64,000 bases of DNA, from positions 1,465,549 to 1,529,548 of the forward strand of contig JALOBK010000001.1 of NCBI GenBank assembly GCA_023228325.1. The letters are read 5' to 3'. How positions within the stretch are numbered: position 1 is the first letter of the stretch; every line of letters begins with the position of its first letter. This DNA comes from a bacterium (lineage in GTDB: Bacteria > Auribacterota > UBA6266). Under the pieces are notes generated by a model. The model had not been told where the DNA came from and ran no database searches. It saw only the letters and a program-made list of their open reading frames with translations. Of the stretch, positions 1 to 8,918 are shown in pieces. The position numbers and the translations under genes were made by a program.

Positions 1-624
1 GATGACAATGCCGCCGCCGCCGGCGCCATGCTTCTGAATAGCGACGGTTCAGAACAGAATTCATTCGGGAAAACGCCGTGTTTTTTGACGGAAATATTTA
101 ATAAATCCTTATTGAAGATATTTTCGGGAAAGTCTTTCTGCCAGAAAGCGGGGCAAAGGTCCGGGCCGTTTGAGGTTGAAAGCCTTGTCGGGGCTTTTAT
201 GGTGGTGAAAAGCCGGATTTTCAGGGAACTGGGCGGGTTTGACGAAAGATATTTTTTCTTTTTCGAGGAATCCGATTTTTTCTTAAGGGCGCGCGGGGCG
301 GGCTATAAGATTTTTCTGTTTCCCGGCGTAAAAGTTATCCATTTCCAGGGCAAGACCGCCGGTGTTAAATTACTGCGCGCAAGGGCTGAATATTATCTGT
401 CGAGATATAAGTATTTCAGAAAACACTATGGCCATTTCGGGGAATCGGCCCTGAAAACGTGCCTTATCATGCTGCTGCTGTCCAGGTCGATACTCTATCT
501 GGCGGGTAATCTTGCCACCGTTTTTTTGATCAAGGATTTAAGGGATAAATTTATTTTATCCGGTTATCTGTTTTTGTGGCATTTACTCGGACTGCAGGGG
601 AACTGGGGGTTGATGAATGAATGA
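1..624 (+). CDS. Family 2 glycosyltransferase, C-terminal part (5' end outside window)
   Basis: The frame is open from the first base of the window, so the gene begins upstream; the ATG at 28 is internal. What remains is the C-terminal part of a GT-A fold family 2 transferase. It has the acceptor-site stretch GGFDERYFFFFEESDF, matching the GGFDE.FF.Y.EDxD pattern of rhamnosyltransferase-like GT2 enzymes. A hydrophobic C-terminal segment follows, with RSILYLAGNLATVFLI near its middle. These enzymes move a sugar from a nucleotide donor onto a glycolipid or polysaccharide at the inner face of the membrane. The stop overlaps the next gene by 8 bases, so the two are translationally linked. With LPS core genes downstream, a role in LPS or O-antigen assembly is likely, but the donor sugar cannot be told. 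Confidence 0.85.
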   Translation, partial: DDNAAAAGAMLLNSDGSEQNSFGKTPCFLTEIFNKSLLKIFSGKSFCQKAGQRSGPFEVESLVGAFMVVKSRIFRELGGFDERYFFFFEESDFFLRARGAGYKIFLFPGVKVIHFQGKTAGVKLLRARAEYYLSRYKYFRKHYGHFGESALKTCLIMLLLSRSILYLAGNLATVFLIKDLRDKFILSGYLFLWHLLGLQGNWGLMNE

Positions 625-2068
625 CGCGGGCATAGTATGGGAATATGTCGATCCCGGAATAAAAAACATTCCGGATGACATGAATGCTTTTGCCGGTTTC
701 GAACCGGTCAATAAATCCGATGCGAGGATACTTCTCAGGGGGCCGGTAGGGGGAAGACAGTGTTATATAAAATTATATTTGAATCCGACGGTCATTGACT
801 TCCTGAGATACTGCTTTAAAAAGAATAAGTCTTTGAAAGAACACGAAAATATGGTTTTGCTTTCCAAAAAAGGGATAAAAGTTCCCCTGTCCCTGGCGGC
901 GGGAACTTTCTCTTCGCAGGATATGAAGGATGGCGGTATTTTTATATCCGAAGAAATTACCGGCGCCCGGCCCCTTTCAGAGAAAATCAGGGAAGAACCT
1001 GATGCCTTGATGGATAAATTCTGCGGGTTTGTCAGGGAATTGCATAAGAAGGGAGTATATCAGATTGATTTTCACCTTGATAATATCCTTGTTTCCGGCG
1101 GGCAGATCTATTTGATAGATGTCCAGAGGGTAAAAATATTCGGCTCTGCGGTTCCGCGCCGGCTGATTTTCAGAAATCTTGCGAATATAAATATGTTTTT
1201 AAGGGAGGCCCTCGGCGAAAAGTATCAGCTGATGTTCTTTGAAAAATACTTCGGAATGGGTTATAAAGCATTTTTCGAAGATATAGAAAAAATGACTGAC
1301 GAATACTTTTATAGATTATGGAAAAGAAGAGATAAAAAAGCAGTCGAAAACAAGGAAAATTATTCGTTTGTGAGAATCAAAGGGGTTAAATATGTCTCAA
1401 AAAGGGAATTTTCAGAATCTGCCGGGACAGGTTTTATTACAGGCATCGGGGAACTTTTTGAATCGTCGGATGTCATCAAGGACGATGTAAAGACTTCTGT
1501 CAGAAGGATGAATTATAAGAATTACGACCTTGTGGTAAAAAAGTATAACAAAATATCATTTGCTACGTTTCCCGGGAGAAAGGCTGTGAGTTCATGGAAA
1601 GGCTCTGTAGGATTGAAGATAAGGAAGATATGCACTCCGGAGCCTGTGATGGCGATATCGTGCGGCAATAAGGCCGGATATTTCATAGCTGAAAATAAAA
1701 AGGGTATTGTCCGGATTGACGAATTTTTGAGGCAGGATGATTTGTCCCCTGAAAAGAAGCGTAAAGTAATGGAGAACGCCGGAAAATTCTTCGCGGATTT
1801 GCATAATAAGGGCATTTATCACAGGGATACAAAACCGGGAAATATATTTGTTGAAAAAAGCTGCCTGGCCATTTCCATACTTGATACCGACAGGGTGCAA
1901 TTTTCCAGGTCTGTAAGCCCGCGAAAAAAAGTAAAGAATTTAAAAAGGTTAATTGATAATATAGGTGATATCCTGAAAAATGAGGATAAGGATATATTTT
2001 TACAAAGTTATTTTGCCGGAACCAGGTGTCTGGATGCCGGATATAGACGGAAAGCGGAAAAAATCTGA
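617..2068 (+). CDS. Tandem double-domain WaaP/Kdo-kinase-like protein
   Basis: The 483 residues hold two protein-kinase-like lobes of the lipopolysaccharide kinase (WaaP/KdkA/InaA) type. Lobe 1 (about 30-230) has a candidate ATP lysine in CYIKLY (K52), a catalytic loop QIDFHLDN with D151 and N156, and a metal-site equivalent LIDVQ with D168. Lobe 2 (about 290-470) has VVKKY near 307, the loop HRDTKPGN with D404 and N409, and ILDTD with D423. Family enzymes phosphorylate heptose or Kdo of the LPS inner core with ATP. Both lobes keep the catalytic Asp and Asn, so neither is obviously dead. Single-domain family members are about 230-270 residues, so this looks like a fusion or internal duplication. 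It overlaps the upstream glycosyltransferase by 8 bases and is followed by a heptosyltransferase, which supports LPS core phosphorylation. The substrate of each lobe is unknown. Confidence 0.75.
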   Translation: MNDAGIVWEYVDPGIKNIPDDMNAFAGFEPVNKSDARILLRGPVGGRQCYIKLYLNPTVIDFLRYCFKKNKSLKEHENMVLLSKKGIKVPLSLAAGTFSSQDMKDGGIFISEEITGARPLSEKIREEPDALMDKFCGFVRELHKKGVYQIDFHLDNILVSGGQIYLIDVQRVKIFGSAVPRRLIFRNLANINMFLREALGEKYQLMFFEKYFGMGYKAFFEDIEKMTDEYFYRLWKRRDKKAVENKENYSFVRIKGVKYVSKREFSESAGTGFITGIGELFESSDVIKDDVKTSVRRMNYKNYDLVVKKYNKISFATFPGRKAVSSWKGSVGLKIRKICTPEPVMAISCGNKAGYFIAENKKGIVRIDEFLRQDDLSPEKKRKVMENAGKFFADLHNKGIYHRDTKPGNIFVEKSCLAISILDTDRVQFSRSVSPRKKVKNLKRLIDNIGDILKNEDKDIFLQSYFAGTRCLDAGYRRKAEKI

Positions 2069-2088
2069 TTCTTGACCGAGGGTTGTTT

Positions 2089-3144
2089 ATGAGTCCGATA
2101 AAAAAAATTCTTGTGATAAAACCCAGCGCCCTGGGGGATGTCATCCAGACAATCCCGGCGGTAAGGGTTATAAAAAACCTTATGCCCGAATCGGAAATAT
2201 CATGGGTGGTTTCCGGCAAATTCAGGAAAATTGTTGAAATGGTGGATGCGGTCAGTGAAGTTTATGATTTTAAAAGGGATAAGTGGGGGAATATATTGTT
2301 CCTGCCTGTGACATTGATTGAGATGATATCGCTTATAATAAAAATCCGCATGAAAAAATTCGATATCTGTTTTGATTTTCAGGGATTATTCAGAAGCGGA
2401 CTGATAACCTGGTTGAGCGGCGCTAAAATCAAAGCCGGGTTTGCGGATGCGAGGGAATTTGCCGCCATGTTTTACAACCGGAAATGTCCGATACGCCGGG
2501 ACTCGGTCAATTCGGTTGAAAGGTATATAGGCCTTGTATCCGAAGTTTCGGGAAAGAAAGAGAAACAGGAAGTCAGGTACCGCCTTAATGTGCCTCATCC
2601 CATTTTGAAACTGGGGGAAGTTATGTGGTTTAAACCCGGGACAAAGGGTCCTAAAATATGTTTTATGCCCGGTTCACAGTGGCATTCAAAGAGATGGGAT
2701 GTGGAGAATTACAGGAAAACTGTTTTTTTCTTAAGGGATAAAGTGGATGCGCGCATGATAATAACCGGAACCAGGGAAGAGGAAGAGATAGGAAACAGGA
2801 TTGTCTACGGCTGTGAAAAAGCTATGAATCTGTGCGGTAAAACGGATATATTATCTCTTACAGGCATCCTGTCGTTAAGCGACCTTGTAATCACGAATGA
2901 TAACGGAGCGATGCATCTTGCGGCGGCGCTGGGCAAGAAAATGATATGTATTTTCGGCCCCTCATCACCCGAAAGGACGGGGCCCGAGGGGAAAGGTATA
3001 TTTATATTCAGGTCAAAACTTCCATGCGCCCCGTGCTTTAAGAGAAAATGTCCGAAGGGCAGATGTATGACCGATATATCTGTTTCTATTGTCGCTTCCA
3101 GGGCACTTGAAATGCTGGACATGGAAAACAGGGCATCTAAATGA
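2089..3144 (+). CDS. Family 9 glycosyltransferase (ADP-heptose:LPS heptosyltransferase type)
   Basis: A GT-B fold family 9 transferase of 351 residues. The N-terminal motif KPSALGDVIQTIPA (about 11-24) and the C-terminal nucleotide-sugar site NDNGAMHLAAALGK followed by FGPSSPERTGPEG are the signatures of WaaC/WaaF/WaaQ-type enzymes, which add L-glycero-D-manno-heptose to the Kdo of lipid A. A Cys-rich tail (CAPCFKRKCPKG) is usual in this family. I chose ATG 2089, which has GAGG about 8 bases upstream; a TTG at 2083 is in frame but less likely. The next two genes supply ADP-heptose precursors, fitting a heptosyltransferase. Which core position it modifies cannot be told. Confidence 0.85.
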   Translation: MSPIKKILVIKPSALGDVIQTIPAVRVIKNLMPESEISWVVSGKFRKIVEMVDAVSEVYDFKRDKWGNILFLPVTLIEMISLIIKIRMKKFDICFDFQGLFRSGLITWLSGAKIKAGFADAREFAAMFYNRKCPIRRDSVNSVERYIGLVSEVSGKKEKQEVRYRLNVPHPILKLGEVMWFKPGTKGPKICFMPGSQWHSKRWDVENYRKTVFFLRDKVDARMIITGTREEEEIGNRIVYGCEKAMNLCGKTDILSLTGILSLSDLVITNDNGAMHLAAALGKKMICIFGPSSPERTGPEGKGIFIFRSKLPCAPCFKRKCPKGRCMTDISVSIVASRALEMLDMENRASK

Positions 3145-3181
3145 TAAAATATACTATTGCCGGAAAGAAAGGGTAAATGTC

Positions 3182-4174
3182 GTGAAGCGGGTAAAAAAGG
3201 AAAAGATATTAAAAGTTCTGGATAAAATGAAAAAAGCGAGAGTCCTTGTTGTGGGGGACGTGATGCTTGACTGCTTTATCTGGGGCAAGGTTGACAGGAT
3301 TTCTCCGGAAGCCCCGGTGCCTGTTGTGGAAGTGCTGAGAGAAAGCTTTATGCCCGGCGGCGCCGCAAATGTCGCGAATAACCTTAAAAGCCTCGATGTG
3401 ATGAGTTATCTTTGCAGTGTGATAGGCGATGATTCCAACGGAAAGAAGTTATGCGCTATAATGCGTTCACAGAAGATAAATTTAAACGGTTTAAAAGTTC
3501 TTGCCGACAGGGATACCATAGTAAAAACCAGGGTCATAGCTCATCAACAGCAGGTTGTGAGGTTTGACAGGGAACAGACACATGAGATAGGGCTTAAGTT
3601 AGTATCGGATATACTGAAATTTGCGGAGGAAAACACAGGTAATTACGGCGCGATTATAGTTGAAGATTACGGTAAAGGCCTGATTAGACAGGAGTTGATA
3701 AACGGTTTAATAAAGATCGCCCGTGATAACGATAAAGTAATTGCCTTCGATCCGAAGATAAACAGGTTCTTCCGGCTTTCCGGCGGGACTGTAATCACCC
3801 CCAATCACACGGAAGGATATGCGTTTGCGGGCATAGATGTCAAAAGAGACGATTTATTGTATGAGGCGGGGAAGATACTTCTGGATAAATTCGGCATTAA
3901 ATATGTTTTAATGACATTGGGGGAAAAAGGAATGTGCCTGTTTGAAAAAGGGGAAAGACCTTTCCAGATATCGTCTGTAGCGCGTGAAGTGTATGATGTT
4001 TCGGGAGCCGGTGATACTGTGATATCGGCTTTAACCGCGGCTCTTGCCGTGGGCTCGGATATAAGAACGGCCGCGGTAATAGCAAATTATGCCGCCGGAA
4101 TTGTAGTAGGCAAGTTGGGCACGGCTACAACAACAATCGAAGAGATGAGATCCGCCGTAATACAAAAACACTGA
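3182..4174 (+). CDS. hldA: D-glycero-beta-D-manno-heptose-7-phosphate kinase (HldE kinase domain, stand-alone)
   Basis: A PfkB/ribokinase-family sugar kinase of 330 residues that makes heptose 1,7-bisphosphate in ADP-heptose synthesis. The N-terminal GDVMLD and IWGKVDRISPEAPVPVVEV match RfaE/HldE domain I closely. The anion-hole motif DVSGAGDT lies at about 272-279, with the last Asp as catalytic base. The protein ends after the kinase domain, so the adenylyltransferase half (HldC-like) must be encoded elsewhere. GTG 3182 is preferred because AGAAAGGG lies about 8 bases upstream; the frame is open further upstream but that part would overlap the previous gene and is not family-like. gmhB follows at once. 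Confidence 0.88.
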   Translation: MKRVKKEKILKVLDKMKKARVLVVGDVMLDCFIWGKVDRISPEAPVPVVEVLRESFMPGGAANVANNLKSLDVMSYLCSVIGDDSNGKKLCAIMRSQKINLNGLKVLADRDTIVKTRVIAHQQQVVRFDREQTHEIGLKLVSDILKFAEENTGNYGAIIVEDYGKGLIRQELINGLIKIARDNDKVIAFDPKINRFFRLSGGTVITPNHTEGYAFAGIDVKRDDLLYEAGKILLDKFGIKYVLMTLGEKGMCLFEKGERPFQISSVAREVYDVSGAGDTVISALTAALAVGSDIRTAAVIANYAAGIVVGKLGTATTTIEEMRSAVIQKH

Positions 4175-4193
4175 TTGGGGCGATAAGACGGAT

Positions 4194-4730
4194 ATGGTTT
4201 CTAATAAAGCTGTTTTTATTGACCGGGACGGGACATTGAATCATGATCCCGGGTTTATAAGCAGGCCTGAAGATTTCAGTTTCTATGAAGGGTCTGTAAA
4301 AGCGCTTAAGGATATAAGTGAGCTGGGTTTTCAGATTTTTATAGTAACCAATCAGTCGGGGCTGGGCAGGGGTTATATTAAAGAGAAAGATTTGGCGGAA
4401 GTCCACGATAAGATACGCGCGGAACTTAAGGAAAACGGCATAAACATTTCGGGTATTCTTGTTTGCCCCCATTTGCCCGAAGACAACTGCCTGTGCCGCA
4501 AACCGTCGCCGTATATGGTAAAATGCGCCGCCGATAAACATGATATCTCACTGCCGGATTCTTTTTTTATCGGAGATCGGGAGAGCGATATAAGAACCGG
4601 TAAAAATGCCGGTTGTAAAACTATACTGGTCTTGACCGGAAATGGCAGGGAGACTCTGAGAAAAAGCGATATAAAGCCCGATTTTGTCGTAGAGGATATA
4701 AGAGAAGCGGTAACTGTTTTAGGAGAGTAG
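4194..4730 (+). CDS. gmhB: D-glycero-beta-D-manno-heptose-1,7-bisphosphate 7-phosphatase
   Basis: A 178-residue HAD-superfamily phosphatase removing the C7 phosphate of heptose bisphosphate, the step after HldA. It has the nucleophile motif DRDGTLN (D10 and D12), the TNQSGLGRGY motif II region, a structural zinc site made by C91, H93, C99 and C101 within CPHLPEDNCLCRKPSP, and the closing GDRESDI motif. All are typical of GmhB; the related histidinol phosphatase is less likely given the neighbours. It lies 19 bases after hldA and 12 before kdsB in a tight operon. Confidence 0.9.
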   Translation: MVSNKAVFIDRDGTLNHDPGFISRPEDFSFYEGSVKALKDISELGFQIFIVTNQSGLGRGYIKEKDLAEVHDKIRAELKENGINISGILVCPHLPEDNCLCRKPSPYMVKCAADKHDISLPDSFFIGDRESDIRTGKNAGCKTILVLTGNGRETLRKSDIKPDFVVEDIREAVTVLGE

Positions 4731-4742
4731 CTGTATTCTATT

Positions 4743-5471
4743 ATGAAAACTCTGATTGTTATACCCGAGAGATATGAATCGACAAGGTTTCCCGGCAAGC
4801 CTTTGGCTCTGCTCGGAGAAAAACCGCTTGTGCTGTGGGTCTGTGAAGCCGCTGAAAAATCAAAAAAAGCGGATGAAGTGATTGTGGCTACGGATGATAC
4901 GCGTATTAAAGATGTTGTGGAAAAAGCGGGTTTTACCGCGGTTATGACGTCAAAAAAACATGTATCCGGTACCGACAGGGTTTCCGAGGTTGTTTTTAAA
5001 AAAGAGTGCGATATTGTTGTTAATCTGCAGGGTGATGAACCGTTTATGAAACCCGAAATAATAGACACACTGATAAGAAGATTGTCCGGAGACCATTCTA
5101 TCCAAATCGCCACGGCAGCCGTAGAAATCGCGGATGAGAGGGAAGCGGCGGACACAAACATTGTAAAAGTTGTTGTGGACAAAAACGGTTATGCAATGTA
5201 TTTTTCCAGAAGCATGATACCTTTTTACCGCGACATGTCCGCAGACAGGAGATGGCTGAAGCATCTCGGTATTTATTGTATGAGGAAAAGTTTTCTGGAT
5301 GATTTTATTAAGATGAAGCATTCGGGGCTGGAGGTTATTGAAAAGCTTGAACAATTGAGAATACTGGAATCGGGAAATGACATTTATGTTGAAAAAGTGG
5401 ATTATTCGGGTTTGGGTGTAGACACGCCTGAAGACATTAAAAAAGCGGAAAAGTTTATCGTTGACAGATAA
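4743..5471 (+). CDS. kdsB: 3-deoxy-manno-octulosonate cytidylyltransferase (CMP-Kdo synthetase)
   Basis: A 242-residue cytosolic enzyme that activates Kdo with CTP. The N-terminal signature IPERYESTRFPGKPLA is the usual IPARYxSTRLPGKPL motif, and NLQGDEPFM is the metal/substrate loop. The C-terminal LEQLRILESG and VDTPEDI are also family hallmarks. Length matches the family (about 245-250). An AGGAG lies around 4721, rather far from the ATG, so initiation may be coupled to the upstream stop. The next three genes make Kdo itself. Confidence 0.93.
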   Translation: MKTLIVIPERYESTRFPGKPLALLGEKPLVLWVCEAAEKSKKADEVIVATDDTRIKDVVEKAGFTAVMTSKKHVSGTDRVSEVVFKKECDIVVNLQGDEPFMKPEIIDTLIRRLSGDHSIQIATAAVEIADEREAADTNIVKVVVDKNGYAMYFSRSMIPFYRDMSADRRWLKHLGIYCMRKSFLDDFIKMKHSGLEVIEKLEQLRILESGNDIYVEKVDYSGLGVDTPEDIKKAEKFIVDR

Positions 5472-5492
5472 CATTATTGGAGAATAACCGGT

Positions 5493-6314
5493 ATGAACAA
5501 TCCTGTTGTTGTCGGGGGAATGAAGATAGGCGGGTCGAATCCTTTGATTCTGATAGCGGGCCCTTGTGTCATTGAAAATGAAAAGCACTGTCTCTCTATG
5601 GCCGGAAAACTCAGCCGGATTTCGGAGGCGGAAGGGATTGGGCTTATATTTAAATCATCCTATGATAAGGCGAACAGGATGAAATTGGAATCATTCAGGG
5701 GCCCCGGTATAAAAAAGGGGCTTTCCATACTGAAAAAAGTTAAAAGGGAATTCAACCTGCCTGTTATAACGGATGTCCACCGTGAATCTGAAGTTGATGA
5801 TGTAGCGGAAGTTGCCGATATCATACAAATACCGGCTTTCCTCTGCCGTCAGACGGACCTTCTGGTAAAAGCGGCGGGTACAAAGAAACCGGTGAACATA
5901 AAAAAAGGGCAATTTGTCGCGCCGTGGGATATGAAGTACATAGTTGAAAAAGCGGAATCAGCCGGAAATAAAAATATCATTGTAACGGAAAGGGGATATT
6001 CCTTCGGTTACAATAATCTTGTTTGCGATATAAGGAGTCTTTGCCTGCTTAATTCTATCGGGACTCCTGTAGTTCTTGATGTTACGCACAGTCTTCAGTT
6101 GCCCGGCGGACGTTCCGGTTCTTCGGGAGGGCAGAGCGCATTTATTGCTCCGCTGGCGCGTGCCGGTGTAGCATCCGGCTGTGATGGTATATTTATGGAA
6201 GTTCATAACGATCCGGAGAAGGCCCCCTGTGACGGGCCCAACATGCTTAACATAAAACATCTTCCGGATTTGATAAAAAAATTAAAAGATATAGACAGGA
6301 TAGTTAAAGGATGA
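5493..6314 (+). CDS. kdsA: 3-deoxy-8-phosphooctulonate synthase (Kdo-8-P synthase)
   Basis: A 273-residue TIM-barrel enzyme condensing PEP with arabinose 5-phosphate to Kdo 8-phosphate. Visible motifs are FKSSYDKANR, ITDVHRESE, IQIPAFLCRQTDLL and DVTHSLQLPGG. AGPCVIEN carries a Cys (C25) where the metal-dependent class (Aquifex type) has its metal ligand and the E. coli class has Asn, so this is probably the metal-dependent form. GGAG lies about 10 bases before the ATG. The stop overlaps the ATG of kdsD by 4 bases. Confidence 0.95.
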   Translation: MNNPVVVGGMKIGGSNPLILIAGPCVIENEKHCLSMAGKLSRISEAEGIGLIFKSSYDKANRMKLESFRGPGIKKGLSILKKVKREFNLPVITDVHRESEVDDVAEVADIIQIPAFLCRQTDLLVKAAGTKKPVNIKKGQFVAPWDMKYIVEKAESAGNKNIIVTERGYSFGYNNLVCDIRSLCLLNSIGTPVVLDVTHSLQLPGGRSGSSGGQSAFIAPLARAGVASGCDGIFMEVHNDPEKAPCDGPNMLNIKHLPDLIKKLKDIDRIVKG

Positions 6315-7276
6315 AAGCAAAAATGTCATTCATAAAAACAGCAAGAAATGTTATAAAGACTGAAATTGACGCGTTGGCGTTAGTCCACAAAAAGATTAAT
6401 AAGGATTTTAATAAAGCAATAAACCTGATACTTTCGTCAAATGGCCGTGTTATTGTGACCGGTATGGGAAAACCCGGGCTTATAGGGAGAAAGATTTCGG
6501 CGACACTTGCGAGTCTGGGCACCCCTTCTCTTTTCCTTCATCCTGCCGAAGCCATTCACGGCGACCTGGGAATGGTTTTGAAAGAAGATACGGTCATTGC
6601 GATTTCAAACAGCGGCGAATCCGAGGAAATCATAAAACTGGTTCCGTTGATAAAAAAAATAGGAGCTAAACTTATAGCTGTTACAGGAAACAAAAAATCG
6701 ACCCTTGCCAGGCATAGCGATGTAATTTTGGACGCCGGCGTAAGTAAAGAAGCCTGTCCGATGAATCTGGCGCCTACGGCCAGCACTACGGCTGCGCTGG
6801 CTTTGGGCGATGCGATAGCGATTGCCCTGCTTAAAGCCAAGGACTTCAAGATTGAAGATTACGCGTTTTATCATCCCGGCGGGGCTTTGGGAAGGCAGCT
6901 CCTGAAAGTTAAGGATATTATGAGGACAGGAAATAAACTGGCCGTTGCGCGCGAAAATGAATTGATAAAGAATGTTCTGCTGAAGATTACAAGAGCGCGC
7001 GCGGGCTGTGCTTCGATAGTAAATGCGCGCGGTAAGATGGTCGGACTTTTTACTGACGGCGATTTAAGGAAAAACATTGAAAAGACACCCGATATTATAA
7101 ACAGGGAAGTAAAATCGTATATGACCATGAACCCTACAGTCATATATGAAGATAAACTTGCGATGGAGGCATTGCGCATTATCAAGGAGAGGAAATTCGA
7201 CGAAATTCCGGTGGTTAATAAAAACGGTAAACCCGTGGGTTTGATTGATGAGAAAGACCTTCTCGGAATTGGGTGA
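6311..7276 (+). CDS. kdsD: Arabinose-5-phosphate isomerase (KpsF/GutQ family)
   Basis: A 321-residue isomerase converting ribulose 5-phosphate to arabinose 5-phosphate, the first committed step to Kdo. An N-terminal SIS domain (about 40-190) has GMGKPGLIGRKISATLAS and the HPAEAIHGDLGM segment that contains the conserved His. Two CBS domains follow (about 205-320). Length and order match E. coli KdsD. The ATG at 6311 overlaps the kdsA stop (ATGA), implying coupling; an in-frame ATG at 6323 is an alternative. Confidence 0.93.
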   Translation: MKAKMSFIKTARNVIKTEIDALALVHKKINKDFNKAINLILSSNGRVIVTGMGKPGLIGRKISATLASLGTPSLFLHPAEAIHGDLGMVLKEDTVIAISNSGESEEIIKLVPLIKKIGAKLIAVTGNKKSTLARHSDVILDAGVSKEACPMNLAPTASTTAALALGDAIAIALLKAKDFKIEDYAFYHPGGALGRQLLKVKDIMRTGNKLAVARENELIKNVLLKITRARAGCASIVNARGKMVGLFTDGDLRKNIEKTPDIINREVKSYMTMNPTVIYEDKLAMEALRIIKERKFDEIPVVNKNGKPVGLIDEKDLLGIG

Positions 7277-7357
7277 AAATGAAATTAAGATTAAAGTTTG
7301 AGGCTGATGTTAAGATTTAGAGTACAGATTAAGAATCGTTTTAAGTAGGGACATATT

Positions 7358-7879
7358 ATGGAACTGGAAGAGAAATTAAAAAAAATCAAGGTTGTCGTTC
7401 TTGACGTAGATGGTGTTATGACCGACGGCTCAATAATAATCGGCAGCGATGGGACCGAGACGAAGAGATTCTGTGTTCTGGACGGCGCGGGTATAAAGAT
7501 GCTCATAAGAAACGGGATAAAAGTCGTGATTATTTCCGGAAGGGATTCCAAGTGTACTGAAATAAGGGCCAAAGAGCTTGGAATTGATATGATTTTTACA
7601 GGCCTGAAAAATAAAATGGATGCTTTCCTGAAGTTAAAAGAGGAATTAAAAGCAAAGGATGAGACGATTTGTGTCATTGGCGATGACCTTATGGATATAC
7701 CGCTGATGAAATCCGCCGGCGTTTCCGTGTCTGTGCCCTCGGCGCCCGCATATGTTAAAGCAAGAGCAAATTACGTTACGAAAACCCCCGGGGGAAAAGG
7801 CGCTGTCCGTGAGGTTGCGGACATGATCCTTCAGGGACAGGGCAAATGGGAAAAAGAAACGGATAGGTATTTTAAATAA
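7358..7879 (+). CDS. kdsC: 3-deoxy-D-manno-octulosonate-8-phosphate phosphatase
   Basis: A 173-residue HAD phosphatase (C0, capless, tetrameric family) that dephosphorylates Kdo 8-phosphate. Motif I VLDVDGVMTDG has D16 and D18; motif II is IISGRDSKC; motif IV is GDDLMDIPLM. The family TPGGKGAVREV tail is present. An 81-base AT-rich gap separates it from kdsD, the largest gap in this operon. It shares one base with the lptC start (TAATG). Confidence 0.93.
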   Translation: MELEEKLKKIKVVVLDVDGVMTDGSIIIGSDGTETKRFCVLDGAGIKMLIRNGIKVVIISGRDSKCTEIRAKELGIDMIFTGLKNKMDAFLKLKEELKAKDETICVIGDDLMDIPLMKSAGVSVSVPSAPAYVKARANYVTKTPGGKGAVREVADMILQGQGKWEKETDRYFK

Positions 7880-8394
7880 TGATAAGGATACTTTTTATCT
7901 TAATATGTTGTTTTCAGTTCCTGCCAGCCGTTTTTTCCGAAGAACAGATTCCGATAGGCGAATTTACAAATTTTATTTTCAGTTCACCCGCGGAACAGAT
8001 GGAAAATCAATGGCGGGTTGAAGGGAAAAAGGCTGTTGTCAATAAAGAAGGGATAGTTGAAATAGAAGAGATAAGAGCCTTGGTTGAATCAAAATCTGAA
8101 TTATATGAAATAGTGGCCCGCAGAGGGCAGATAGATAAAGATAACCAGATTATCCATGTTGAGGGAGAAGTCGTTATTACCACAAAGAGCGGCATTAAAG
8201 TGAAGACAGATCGCCTGGATTATCTTGCGGGAGACCGGGAATTTAAAACCGATAGCCATCTTGAGCTTGAAAAAGAGGATTTCTTTCTTTCGGGCGACGG
8301 GCTTTTCGGTTCTCTGGATAACGGCAAAATTGATATTAAAAAGAATATCAGGATTATCATAAATGAAAAGCAGCTTAAGGAGTTTTCCCTGTGA
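7879..8394 (+). CDS. lptC: LPS export ABC transporter periplasmic protein LptC-like
   Basis: A 171-residue protein with an N-terminal hydrophobic segment ending near FLPAVFSEE, which is a signal or membrane anchor, then a beta-rich OstA/LptC-type domain. The sequence alternates short strands such as VARRGQIDKDNQIIHVEGEVVITTKSG, the pattern of the LptC/LptA jellyroll. LptC sits on LptBFG and hands LPS to LptA. Identification rests on this pattern and on position between kdsC and the lptA/lptB pair, the standard lpt order. Divergence from E. coli LptC is high, as is usual. Confidence 0.78.
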   Translation: MIRILFILICCFQFLPAVFSEEQIPIGEFTNFIFSSPAEQMENQWRVEGKKAVVNKEGIVEIEEIRALVESKSELYEIVARRGQIDKDNQIIHVEGEVVITTKSGIKVKTDRLDYLAGDREFKTDSHLELEKEDFFLSGDGLFGSLDNGKIDIKKNIRIIINEKQLKEFSL

Positions 8395-8909
8395 GGCTTA
8401 ATGCGGCGTTGTTCTTATTTGTTTTTATCTGCGGTTCGGCTCTTGCGCAGGAGGAAGTATCTTCCGCTTCAGATGGGATAGAACAGGAAATTAAAAGATC
8501 GCCTACGGTTATAACATGTGAGGGGCCTTTGAATGTAGATTACAACAATAACATCGTTATATTGAACAGGAATGTATTTGTAGAAGATAAATACGGGACT
8601 ATTAAAGCGGATAAGGTCAAGCTTACTTTCAATAAGGATGAGAAAAGAATCGAAAGGATAGAAGCGCTCGGGAATGTCGCAATTGAACAGGAAGACAAAA
8701 CCGCTAATTGTGAGGAAGCCGTATTCATAATGGATAACCGCACGGTTGTATTAAAAGGCAATCCTGTTGTTAAAAGAGGGACTGATACTCTGACAGGCGA
8801 AAAAATAACATTTTATATAGACGAAAACAGGATGGTCTGTGAACCGGGCGCAAAACTTGTAATTTTTCCGGAAAGGAAGAAAGATACTAAAGAGTTAAGT
8901 ATTTTTTAA
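8391..8909 (+). CDS. lptA: Periplasmic LPS transport protein LptA-like (OstA domain)
   Basis: A 172-residue exported protein. The signal peptide is about residues 1-19, ending SALAQ. It is followed by an OstA-type beta-jellyroll with repeats such as VDYNNNIVILNRNVFVED and ADKVKLTF. LptA polymerises into the periplasmic bridge carrying LPS to LptD. It starts at GTG 8391, overlapping lptC by 4 bases (GTGA), and lptB follows after 9 bases. No LptD/LptE gene lies in this window. Confidence 0.82.
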   Translation: MRLNAALFLFVFICGSALAQEEVSSASDGIEQEIKRSPTVITCEGPLNVDYNNNIVILNRNVFVEDKYGTIKADKVKLTFNKDEKRIERIEALGNVAIEQEDKTANCEEAVFIMDNRTVVLKGNPVVKRGTDTLTGEKITFYIDENRMVCEPGAKLVIFPERKKDTKELSIF

Positions 8910-8918
8910 GGTAATATT

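Noticed and set aside
4373..5182. 269-codon minus-strand open frame
   Set aside because: Lies opposite gmhB and kdsB; low-complexity Ser-rich translation without any domain.
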